This document shows, piece by piece, positions 44,965-55,893 of a DNA stretch of 64,000 nt. Within the stretch, counting starts at the first letter, position 1; every line of letters begins with the position of its first letter. This DNA is from Terfezia claveryi. Lineage: Eukaryota; Ascomycota; Pezizomycetes; Pezizales; Pezizaceae. The notes beneath the pieces were generated by a model. The model was not told where the DNA came from and searched no databases. It was given only the letters and a program-made list of their open reading frames with translations. Both the position numbers and the translations under genes were made by a program. Where the stretch lies: contig WHUX01000243.1 in NCBI GenBank assembly GCA_015179025.1, positions 1 through 64,000 of the forward strand, given 5' to 3'.

Positions 44965-45231
44965 GGTACTGTGGATGTTATTTGCGTCACGCTCGAGGAA
45001 TTTTGGGGTTAATGGACGGTTATTTGATGGAGTTTAGTTTGGATTTAAGCTGCCAAACGATTAGACTAGGGGATTTACATTACTCTTGCCCAAATATTTC
45101 TCGAAGTAGCACGTGTGCCAAGGCCTAGATTACGCGGAGCTTCCCGAGCTTCCCGAGCTTCCCGAGCTTCTGAGCTTCCTGGGCGATGCTCCATTGACTT
45201 ATCCCCGCAAAACGTGGGAAAGGAATTCAAA
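44965..45231. promoter_or_regulatory. Bidirectional promoter of cdc16 and tlg1
   Basis: Only 267 bp separate the two divergent start codons. It contains a tandem 10-bp-class repeat, CGAGCTTCCC, in 4-5 copies at about 45135-45182. No TATA box is obvious. Confidence 0.6.
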
Positions 45232-46143
45232 ATGATGACCTCAACGACGGATGGTGACCCCTTCCTACAGGTCCAGAAGTAAAGCTACCCTTTCTAAGCC
45301 ACTGCAGGATTGGCTAACAATACTCCGTATGTTTTCCCTATTATAGCGATGTTGTGCAAGCTCTGGACCACACTCGACAATCCTTCTCTTCATATTTACG
45401 TATTCGCTCGACCGCCTCATCTCATGATTCACCAGAGCTCCTTCAATCCAAATCTGATCTGGAGACGACCCTCTCCGAGCTCTCGTCAGACCTTTCCGAC
45501 CTTGCAGAGTCGATTCGGGTAGTTGAGGTGGACCCCTACAAATATGGATTAGAAATAGAGGAAGTCTCTCGAAGAAGGAGGTTTGTCAAAGAAGTGGAGG
45601 GTGAGGTTGAGGATATGCTGGAAGAGCTACAAAAAGCTACACAAAGAACAATCAGTGGTAAATATAGTGCGAGCAAACTAGGTGGTGCTGCCGACCAGGA
45701 GCAGAGAGAGGATAGCTATGTCGTATGGGAGCAAGAGCAGCAGCAGGTTATCATGGCAGAACAGGATGAGGTGCTGGAGGGGGTATACAGAACTGTAGGG
45801 AATCTGAGAGATCAGGCACATGAGATGGGAAGAGAGCTGGAGGAACAGGCTGAGTATGCATGATGTTGGGATGTGGCTATCCGCAGGCGCTAATTGCGAT
45901 GATTCAAAGGTTGCTGGGTGAAGTGGATAAAGACGTTACGCGGGTGCAAGATAAACTCACCAACGGTATGAAGAGAGTTGCGTGGGTGATAAAAAAGAAT
46001 GAAGGTACTCGCAGCAACCTTGGGATTCGTCAGAACCATTGCTGACTAGTTCACACATGAACTTAGACACGGCATCTTCATGCTGCATTGCACTTCTCAT
46101 ACTGATTCTTATCATCCTCCTTGTTTTCCTTCTGCTTGTTTGA
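45232..46143 (+). CDS. tlg1: t-SNARE TLG1 / syntaxin-6 family (Qc-SNARE)
   Basis: Product: a 241-residue tail-anchored Qc-SNARE for endosome-to-Golgi membrane fusion. Exons are 45232-45278, 45347-45853, 45910-46004 and 46067-46143; the introns are 68, 56 and 62 nt and the total is 242 codons. Exon 1 gives MMTSTTDGDPFLQVQ, then the syntaxin-6 N-terminal three-helix domain (SYLRIRS, EVDPYKYGLEIEEVSRRR). The SNARE motif follows (QDEVLEGVYRTVGNLRDQAH to MKRVAWVIKKNED). The last exon encodes SSCCIALLILILIILLVFLL, a single C-terminal membrane anchor preceded by two Cys that could be palmitoylated. Exons 3 and 4 lie outside the long open frame and are placed from the conserved SNARE and anchor sequence. 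An in-frame second ATG at 45235 is an alternative start. Confidence 0.88.
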
Positions 46144-46627
46144 TATTGCTTCTGCTGTTCTCTCCTTCATTTTTTTTTTTTTTTTTTTTTTTTGAGGGTG
46201 TTTAAGGCGTTTCACAGCATTGTTATCGAGGGTATTTACACTACTATTTGTTGCCTAATCGTTGCCTAGTTGGCTATGTATTTGGCTGGGACATGTTTGG
46301 TCTGGTCCTTTCTGGTCCAGAGGAATTTTACTTTCTCTCATCCGTTTTATGCACTTTATTCAATATCCGCTGGTTTGGCTACACAAAATACCCATGCTCT
46401 CTATCAAGTTTCCTGGTTCTCGGTGTTTCTGCATGACAAACTGGCCAAAAGAAAGAGAACAATGTTCTATGGGACTCCCTGTGGATTAGATATATATTCA
46501 CCTCCTCACCCTTATTTGGCATACGATTCATTGGAGTCTCCCGCCTGCCCAGCTATCACAAGCTCGACGTTATTTTTGCTGCCTGCTATAAAAAGTACTA
46601 TACAACGACAACTAAGCCTCTCACAGC
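46144..46627. promoter_or_regulatory. Intergenic with TATA-type promoter before a small gene
   Basis: A run of about 21 T lies at 46171-46192. A good TATA box (CTATAAAAAG) sits at about 46587, 40 bp before the ATG at 46628, with a short C/A-rich leader. Confidence 0.55.
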
Positions 46628-47171
46628 ATGTATACTTTTACCGACCCATACCAACAGGCATCCTATCAGCATGTGGGATATCCTGCATTCACGCCCTATG
46701 TTTATAACTATAGCACACCTAGTTACGACACTCATATGCCTAGAGAAAGCACTGGAGGATATCTTGATAGTGAGAAAGACAGGAAGAGGCCGGCCCACAT
46801 ATTCCCACAAAACTCTACCCTCCAACAACAACCATATACGAAACAGATGGAAGAACCCATCGATAGTCGATACTTTCATGTAGAAAGATAGTATGTTGTG
46901 GATGGGAATAAGTTGCGGCAGGACAGAGAAGAGAAAGAGAGGGAAGAAAGACGCAGATTGCAGCACAGGGACAAAATACCCCGCGGAAAGCTGGGAAAGC
47001 ACAGACTACTCGAGGAAGGTCACTTATAGGCACTACTCCGGTCAACACCGTGACAGGCACTCCTACGATCACAAGCGCACGACCCAGGTCTACCACACCA
47101 ACCCTGGGGAATCCGCTTTGAAGCCTTCGCAGCATGGAGCGGGAAAGTATCTTGTCAGAAGGGAGGAATGA
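46628..47171 (+). CDS. Small hypothetical Tyr-rich protein
   Basis: I do not recognise this protein. An intact first exon from 46628 encodes a Tyr/Pro/Gln-rich sequence (MYTFTDPYQQASYQHVGYPA). A possible intron from the GTATGT at 46891 to an AG at 46963 (73 nt) would join it to a second open segment ending at 47171. That segment is Ser/Arg/His-rich (RHYSGQHRDRHSYDHKRT), giving 156 residues and a CDS divisible by three. A TATA box precedes the start. No signal peptide or membrane segment. The intron lacks a clear branch point, and without it the protein would be only 87 residues. The splice is a proposal. Confidence 0.45.
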
Positions 47172-47936
47172 GTCAGCAGGGTGAAGGAGTAAGAAGTATA
47201 TCCGCCTCCGAAATGGTCCAGTGAATCACGGGATGAACGGAGTCCCACTGCCAGACATGAGGCCAAAGGGTATCACTGGGGCAAAGGTCATCTTCGGACT
47301 AAGAACTAGGGTATGCCATTAGAGCTGAAGTGAAGAGGCTATTTGTCAGATGGTCTGGTTTCTGTCGGTATGGTTAGATAGATGGAAGAGGATGCACACC
47401 GCTGTCCAATGGGGAACGTCGTTAGATGTAGATGGACTGGGCAGGAGGAGGTGATCACGCAGCATCTCCAATGTATTCGTTCCGCTTTTGAGAGCCACGT
47501 CACCGTTTCGAGCCTTGAATGAATAAATATCTTAGATTCCAGTGCCCAACGGTCGTGATTGGTACGTGCTCTAATTTGGCCGGCCGTGGAATGGGCTGCG
47601 CCGGGATTCGCTGCCCTGCCGGCGGGTCGTACTTGCAAGCCCCTGACGCTGAGTTTTTGACGCCAAGGGTTCCGGCTGTTCTCTATTTTTGTGCGAGCTT
47701 AGGGTTCCGGCCACAACCTGATTCTCTTCCCTTTCGCCCCATCATTCCGTCGTCCGTCCGCACACACGTCACGTCGAGCAAACAACCGTCACTCGTTCAT
47801 TTCACTCACGCTCTCTCACAACCCTAATACTTGCCCTCGTTTCCCTCGTTCATTTTCTTTTCCCTTCCTGTATTCCTGTCCCTTTTCTTATCTTTCCCCC
47901 TATTCTACTAACTTTCCCGCTGGATTACACTCTTTC
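47172..47936. other. Intergenic, pyrimidine-rich leader of the RNase H-fold gene
   Basis: The last 200 bp before the ATG at 47937 are strongly C/T-rich, as in promoters and 5'UTRs of highly expressed fungal genes. No other gene. Confidence 0.5.
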
Positions 47937-49205
47937 ATGTCTCTCCTCGGGCCAAACCGCAGGACGGCTGGAACTAAAAAGAACCCACTATGGCGACCTG
48001 AGGGTTTTGGCACGGAAGGGTTGAAGCCGAAGTTTTTAGGAACACCGTTTAAGAAACAGGATGGAACTCTGCATCCTCGGATTTTCCGTGGGTATTTGTA
48101 CTCTCCCTCGGAGATGACTATGCCTGCCCCACTCTCGCCAATGTTCACAATCGTGCAGTCATCTAAGAATACCTTTCTTGATACCCACGTTATGGCTGTT
48201 GTTGCTGTTCGTAAGGAAATTGAGGACTGTCCCGGAACCCATGTTAGTGCCATGGGTGCGGTCTTTGCGGCACAATCACCCTACAATTTGGCCCGAACCA
48301 GCTACGAGAAGGAATCCCTGTCATCATTCCAAATCAAAGCCATGCGAGAAGCAATCTCTGCTGCTTATGGTGCACAGGCACATCTGAAGGCCGCTGGTTG
48401 CCAGAGACTCGTCATCACGACTGCACAAGACATGGAATGGATCCTCCGTGTTTTGGTTCGTTATAGTGACTTCGTCGAGCGTGCGGAAGACGACGAGGCT
48501 CGCCTTCATCAATTTATTCGATACGCAGGGGAGATGGCACAACTTGTGGAGTTCATTGACACTTTTGAAGCGATTACCAATATCAAATTGCAATTTTGGC
48601 CAACTGAGAAGCAGGATTTAAGCGCAGCATATCTTTGGGCGAACACAGCGATTGACACTGTCATGTCTAATTACGAGCGAGATTACTACGGCGTTTTTGA
48701 GGACTCTGACTATGATGAATATGATGAGGATGACGTTGAAGACGACGATGATTTGACTGTTTCTGACGAGGATGAGTTGGAGGACCGGGAGGAGTCACTT
48801 GAGGTTGCGATTCAAGAAATTGATGTCACTCCCGAGATTGCAACTGAGGCTCTTGCCGAAATGCTGGCCTCCATGGACCCAAACATCGAAGAGGAGATCA
48901 TCAATATTCCTGTTCCTACGGAGGAGACCACTAATGCTAAGATTCCAGTGGTTACGCTTTCGGACATTACTCCTAGAGTTGTCTTGCCGTTTGACAAAAT
49001 GGTTGATATTTCAGGAATTGACTGTTCTTCTTTCCCAGGGCAGGATGGTAAATTCGCGTATGTCCTTGCTCAGGTCGCTTTTGGGACAACTAAACTGGAG
49101 GAAATTCTTAAAGCCCAACCATTTCTAGATGCTGCAGCCGCAGTCGCTTCAGACCCCAATGCTGATGAGGCTTCTCGTTTTGTCACCTCATTGATGCGGA
49201 AGTGA
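47937..49205 (+). CDS. RNase H-fold protein with degenerate active site (function unknown)
   Basis: A single-exon gene of 422 residues. Residues about 45-230 follow the outline of the RNase HI fold in fungal orphan proteins. There is an N-terminal FRGYLYSPSEMTMPAPLSP, a first strand with TFLDTHVMAVVAV where DGA would be expected, a helix FQIKAMREAISAAYGAQAHL, and a strand RLVITTAQDMEWIL where TDSEY would be expected. IKLQFWPTEKQDLSAAYLWA lies near the end. The catalytic acids are not in their usual places, so nuclease activity is doubtful. The C-terminal third begins with a long Asp/Glu tract (EDSDYDEYDEDDVEDDDD). The start is supported by a C/T-rich leader. Downstream, a probable 3'UTR intron contains a snoRNA. 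The fold call is inference. Confidence 0.6.
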   Translation: MSLLGPNRRTAGTKKNPLWRPEGFGTEGLKPKFLGTPFKKQDGTLHPRIFRGYLYSPSEMTMPAPLSPMFTIVQSSKNTFLDTHVMAVVAVRKEIEDCPGTHVSAMGAVFAAQSPYNLARTSYEKESLSSFQIKAMREAISAAYGAQAHLKAAGCQRLVITTAQDMEWILRVLVRYSDFVERAEDDEARLHQFIRYAGEMAQLVEFIDTFEAITNIKLQFWPTEKQDLSAAYLWANTAIDTVMSNYERDYYGVFEDSDYDEYDEDDVEDDDDLTVSDEDELEDREESLEVAIQEIDVTPEIATEALAEMLASMDPNIEEEIINIPVPTEETTNAKIPVVTLSDITPRVVLPFDKMVDISGIDCSSFPGQDGKFAYVLAQVAFGTTKLEEILKAQPFLDAAAAVASDPNADEASRFVTSLMRK

Positions 49206-49236
49206 GAGCTCCTTGTTGATTGGAATGTGTCTTATG

Positions 49237-49428
49237 GTAAGACCTCAGCCCCTGTTTATTTCTTTCTGCGGTGTCACCACTTGCTTGATAGAACGATGAA
49301 AAGATTTCGTTAAACCCAGCTCACTCAGAGAGCCCCTAAAATACTGGGGTAATGATGGGAACCCGATTTATCTACCCTGACTATCCATTCATAATTCCAC
49401 AACGTTTTTAATTTATCCATTTCTATAG
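49237..49428 (+). other. Probable 3'UTR intron hosting a snoRNA
   Basis: Begins GTAAGA 31 bp after the stop codon and ends TTTCTATAG, 192 nt, with a snoRNA in its middle. Intronic placement with roughly 45-50 nt from snoRNA to each splice site is typical of host introns. Splicing is not proven. Confidence 0.6.
49287..49385 (+). ncRNA. Box C/D snoRNA, predicted guide for 25S rRNA Am2946 (snR71-like)
   Basis: A 99-nt unit closed by a 5-bp stem (GATAG 49287-49291 with CTATC 49381-49385). Box C is ACGATGA (49293-49299, one mismatch to RUGAUGA) and box D is CTGA (49377-49380). Box D' (CAGA, 49326-49329) and box C' (AATGATG, about 49351) flank a hairpin CCCC..GGGG. Upstream of D', TAAACCCAGCTCAC (49311-49324) is perfectly complementary, over 14 nt, to the universally conserved GUGAGCUGGGUUUA of large-subunit rRNA. 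The D'+5 rule points to the A in GUGAGC, which by my numbering is yeast A2946, the known snR71 target. The guide before box D has no target that I can name. The rRNA sequence and numbering are from memory. Confidence 0.8.
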
Positions 49429-51135
49429 TACAAATTCTTGTGAGAAACGTATGCTAATACGCTTGCATCCGCAGTCGGACCTACCTCTCAGCCATCAGTA
49501 CCTATGACACGACAGGAAGCCTTGGTCAGGCCGTCATAACAAGGGCTCTCAAGATATACATTTCGTTATCCGTTCATCATTCATTTTATCATGCCAGTTC
49601 ATCGACGCAATGCTCCCGGGAAACAGAGCCTTAGCATGCTCTCTTTTGCATTATTCATTCTGTTATTCTCCTCTGATGAGTGAAATACAAGACGGCATAC
49701 ACATACTTATTGCCAATGCGGATAGTAGTTAGTGTCTACATTCTTTATTGAACTTTAACATGCTTTTTATCGATCCTTCTTTTTAGCTCATTTCTTTTAT
49801 CGTGGTTCATTTTCTTTTAGCTTGGCTTGGTGATGCAGTGCTATATAGTGTTGCTGTAAAGATCAAAGGGGTGCTTTTGAATCAATATTGTGGCCGTTGA
49901 AGTACTTTCCGTTTATCTTGATTTTCGTGCATAGCATCATGCATGATGTGGATCTACGGTACTCCACTCTCCACACTCATTAAACCTTTGAATTGTGTTG
50001 TGTTCCATGCCAGACTATTTATACAGCTATGGCTAATTGCTTTTGCTTGGATGTCTAATGTTTAACCTGCATGACTTCTGCACTGTGATAGGCTCGAATA
50101 TATACTCGGGCATGGACGGGGCGCGAGTATTGGTAAATGTTTAATGAATAGTTGTGGTGGTCTTTAACCTTGTGGCAGCCTGTTGCTTCATATACCAGAA
50201 AAATAATAGTAAATGAATAAATTATTAATATATAAATTTAAAAAAAAAGTTTAAATAGAAATAAATAAAAAAAAGAATTTTAAATAAATAGTAATATATA
50301 ATAAGTAAAAATATAAATATAAAAATAAATATAATAAGTATAAATATAAAATAAGTTTAAATTAATTAAAATAAAAAAAATTAGTTAAAAATAAAAATTT
50401 ATGAGGAGGGTGGCTTGGCGTTTTTGTTCAAATATTATTATATTGCTCTAGTTGCACGTGATAATTCTCATGTCAAAACCAAACTTCAACCCGCACAATC
50501 TTTTTACACTTATAATTTTACTCTAGGGAATTTACGAGATGCAAAGTCTTTTTTTTTTTTTCCCACTTATGCATCGGGAAGGAAGGTTGATAGTCGCCGT
50601 TTTGTGTGGTTCTGGTTCTATTGGGCGCATGAGGGTAAAAGGAAAAAACTCAACTAGCTTGGTTTTCAACAAATCTAATTAATGTATCCATTTATTTAGA
50701 AAAAAACCTGGGTTCTATGGATACTATTTACCTAAGTAGACAGAAATAGTGCTCAAAAAACTATTCAAGGGGAAAAAAAATTATCTCTAAAGGAAAAAAG
50801 CACTAGTAGGTAGATAAACAGTATCAAAAAACCCAATCTTGGTTGAGAGTAGGAATAGGGAGGGGACTTGGAACCTGGAGAAAGATAGATAGAATGAATC
50901 TGAACCAAGGTGATATAGTGTAAATTTGGCGTAACGTAATGCAATGCTGTCTCATCTACCTACTTCGAACCAATCACCATTACCAGTTCGTCCCTCTCAC
51001 AGATCCACTCTGCCTGCCAACAAGTGACCTCCCAAATACTCTAAATTATATCCCATAGTTCCTCATTCTCGCTCTCATGCTCTTCCTCTTCTTGTCCTTC
51101 CCCCAACCCCATTCCTTCCGCCCCCGGACCGATAT
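49429..51135. other. Long intergenic stretch with AT-rich block
   Basis: No protein-like frame. 50205-50400 is almost pure A/T, and poly-T/poly-A runs follow near 50549-50562 and 50699-50800. A box-C-like CTGATGA at about 49672 has no matching D box, so no second snoRNA is called. Confidence 0.5.
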
Positions 51136-52493
<1,358 letters not shown>

Positions 52494-54613
52494 ATGTTCA
52501 CCCCGCCCCAACAGCCCCTCCCTCTCCCGGCCCCCTTCTCCACCCCCGACGATTACATCGCCTCTCTCCTGACCTTCATCCAGCAGCCACTCTTCCAAAC
52601 CCTCTGTGGTGGCGTCCACATCCTCGACTTCTTCACCCGCGATCCTCCTGAGGACATCTACACCAGCATCCTCCCCTCCTCATGGCGGGAATACTTTGGC
52701 CAGCTCCCCATCGAGAAAATTCTCGACAAACTCATGCGTGATGATCTCTCTGCTGATGGGGTGAGGGATGGCCCAAGGATACCGGAGTCGCTGAAGCAGT
52801 TTATACTCAATGTGCGGGGACATATGCTAGTGAGGGAGTTTAGGCCGAGGTGGGTGGGCAGTGAAGAGGAGGTGGGGAGAGCGGGGAGGTTGAGGAAGCA
52901 CAGGGTTAGGGGGGAGGTGCTGAGGGAGGAAGAGGAGATTTTGAGGGGGCTGACGGTGGGGATGAAGCCGAAGAAGATGCATGAGGTACGTGCTTGTGGG
53001 AGAGGTGTGGGTTGTGTTTATTGGCAATGTACATATACCAGAATATTACACTACAGCTTTTGGATTGGAAACTGCTTTGCTATGGTTTGCTTCAAGAAGA
53101 TGACTCGTCTGAGATGATTGATAGTTGATGATATACCAACACCACCTAGGTTGAAAATTTCGCACATCTCCTCGACCATCTCCTCAAACCCACTCTCGCT
53201 CCCGCTCCCGAGTCCACCACCCCCACCAACAGCCCCTCCTCAAGCCCGATAACCCACATTCTTGACATTGGCTCCGGCCAAGGCTACCTCCCCCGGCTCC
53301 TCTCCTCCCCCCCCTACTCCTACTCCGTCATCGGCATCGAATCCAAGCCCACCAACATTACTGGTGCTCTCTCCATGGACGCACTCGCCTCCACCCGCGA
53401 AGAGAAACGGCTACGGAAAAAACTCAATGCCTTACTCTATAGTGATGCGGAGATTGAAGCAGAAATAGATCAGTGGAGGAATAGGAAAGGGAGGGTGCAG
53501 TATGTGGAAAAGTTTATTACTAGTGGGGGGGATCTGGGGGATGTAGTTGCGCAGATCAAACCCCCAGTGGGTGGTGTGACCTGTGTGGATTGGCGTGAGG
53601 TGGGCGGAGACGGAGGAAAGAAGGTGGATGTACGGGCTCTACTTACCTCTCTACATAGTTGTGGTGACTTAGTCCACCACGCACTCAAGTCCCTTGTTTC
53701 CGTCCCCGAAATCCAAGCCGTCGCATTAGTCGGCTGCTGCTACAACCTCATGACAGAGAAATTCACTCCCCCTACTTTCAAGCCACCGTTTCAAACCCAA
53801 CAAAAAGCCTCTTCAGAATGTCCATCCTGTGAGGACTGCGAGCCCACCTCGCACTCCTTCCTTCCCCCTCTCCGTAACCCCCACCCCCGCCTCCTCTCCA
53901 CTCTCCCTACACACCTCACCCCGCACCCACACGGCTTCCCCCTGTCACACCTCCTCACATCCCACTCCACCACTCTCAACATCACAGCGCGCATGATGGC
54001 CTGCCAGGCCCCACAGAACTGGACTACAGCTACCTCTACTGCCTTCTTCACACGCCACTTCTACCGCGCCCTCCTGCAGCGGGTATTTGTCGACTCAGGA
54101 GTCGTGTCGAAAAGGGGCGTGACTGAGGCGGGAGAGCCAGTGATCCTTGGGAGTCTTAGGCCGAGTGCTTATGTATCCTGGAAGGAATACGTTCGGGCTG
54201 CGGTAGAGAAGTTGGGTCTTGAGTTAGATCTTAGGAAATTACGAAGGAGCGTACGGGGCCTAGGTGAGGAGGGTAAAGTGGAGACCGAAGAATGTGGAGA
54301 GAATGGGGAGTTGCAGTTGGACCAGATACTAGAGCTCTATGGGCGGCATTACCGCTCTGCTGGGGGAGTCAACGGGTACCACGCCCTCGCGACAACGTGG
54401 TCGTTAATGGCATTTTGTGCGGGGGTGGTGGAGAGCTTGATTGTAGTTGATAGATGGGTATGGCTGAGGGAGCATATGACAGAGGGAGGTGGAGGAGAGG
54501 CAGTGTGGGGGGATGGGTTGGTAGTGGAGAAATGTTGGGTCGAGGCGGGCTTTGGGTATGAGTTTAGCCCGAGGAATCTGGTTGTGGTGGGGGTGAAGAA
54601 GGGAGTTGTGTAG
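52494..54613 (+). CDS. METTL25/RRNAD1-like methyltransferase-domain protein
   Basis: Product: 651 residues with a SAM-dependent methyltransferase domain of the METTL25 family. Exons are 52494-52985 and 53150-54613; the 164-nt intron is longer than its neighbours but gives an in-frame join. The conserved junction is KPKKMHEVENFAHLLDHLL. SAM motif I is ILDIGSGQGYLPRLLSS, with the acidic end of strand 2 in VIGIESKP. HSCGDLVHHALKSL and ALVGCCYNLMTEKF are family hallmarks. The last third holds FFTRHFYRALLQRVF and YHALATTWSLMAFCAGVVES. The N-terminal helical region (YIASLLTFIQQPLFQTLCGG) also matches the family layout. The substrate is unknown. A Pro/Ser-rich loop follows the first helix block. Identity rests on these motifs. 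Confidence 0.78.
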
Positions 54614-55248
54614 GAAGCTGGTGAGGTGGAAGAGCGGATGATACACCTTTCGTATCCATAGAGTAGTATTTAGATTAAATCCATGGCTGAATCCAATATT
54701 TCCTGTTGTTGTCGACAATGTCCACAATGATTGTATCTTGTGGTGTAGGTTTTTACCCTGAACTCTTTGTAATCCCTCCCGCGTTTTTGTTATATATGTG
54801 TATAAAGAGCAGAAGCTTCTAGCCCAATAAATACTACAAGTACGGTAGACACAAGGAGTTGCATGGTGATTCATAGTGGCAAATCCTTATCATCTAGTTG
54901 GGTAGGTATTGTACAAACTGATCGTAGGAGGTACTACCTACAGTACCTACCTACCTTTCTTTCTCTTCCACATAAATTCTTATTTGTACTACATATTGTA
55001 TCTTCTTGCTGAGGAAGTGCTGTTGCCCAGTTTTGCTCATCTTCAAAGCTGAACTGTTGAGAAAGATAACCCTCGCCCCCCCGGGTTTATCGAAACCGTA
55101 CTAAACTTCGTTGCTTGGTCGACAGATCAAGTACATCCTAAGTAGGTAGGTACCGTACTTGCCAAATACGGTACCTTATCCCCCCCAGTAAAGCCTAGCT
55201 TCCAACGCCAAAAAGCTTAGCTCATGCAAAGCGCACAGCCCAACACAG
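54614..55248. other. Intergenic
   Basis: Contains repeated TACC/GTAGG words (for example TACCTACAGTACCTACCTACC near 54935), a style common in intergenic DNA of Pezizomycotina. No gene. Confidence 0.45.
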
Positions 55249-55649
55249 CCCTATTATTATGTAATTTCGATAATTAAAGAAATTTAGATAGAAGCTTGTC
55301 CGCTTGCTTTCTAAATTCCTAGGATGTGTGCATGGAATACTTGGAGAAAATTCTTCTTTTTTATTTCATTTGATTTTTGTTAAAAAAAAAGGTCGAATGT
55401 AAAGTTAGATCAGCTTACATATTTAAAGATACATGACTCTACTAGTACCGCCCTATTATTATGTATTTTCGATAATTAAAGAAATTTAGATAGAAGCTTG
55501 TCCGCTTGCTTTCTAAATTCCTAGGATGTGTGCATGGAATACTTGGAGAAAATTCTTCTTTTTTATTTCATTTGATTTTGTTAAAAAAAAGGTCGAGTGT
55601 AAAGTTAGATCAGCTTACATATTTAAAGATACAAAACTCTACTAGTACC
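55249..55649 (+). repeat. Tandem duplication of a ~200-bp AT-rich unit
   Basis: Copy 1 (55249-55450) and copy 2 (55451-55649) differ by only a handful of bases, mainly in A and T run lengths. Both start CCCTATTATTATGTA and end CTCTACTAGTACC. It is a recent duplication, non-coding. Confidence 0.92.
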
Positions 55650-55893
55650 TATAGCTGTGCTACATAAAACGCTGGTTGATATATTTAGGCGTTCAGGGTA
55701 ATTAGACAGTTATGCTGCTCCACGAGAAAAATTGACTCAGAGAATGAGAACAGATAATATTCTAAATGGGTAATAGTATACGTGGAGTGAACTCGCAAAA
55801 GTTACAATAAATACAATTCCCCCCTCTCCCCCCCAAAAAAAAAAATAACCTGACAAAACAGCTCCAAACCGGCGAATCATCCTTTGAGACTGT

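Noticed and set aside
49660..49760. Possible second box C/D snoRNA (CTGATGAG at about 49672)
   Set aside because: No D box with a closing stem occurs within 120 nt.
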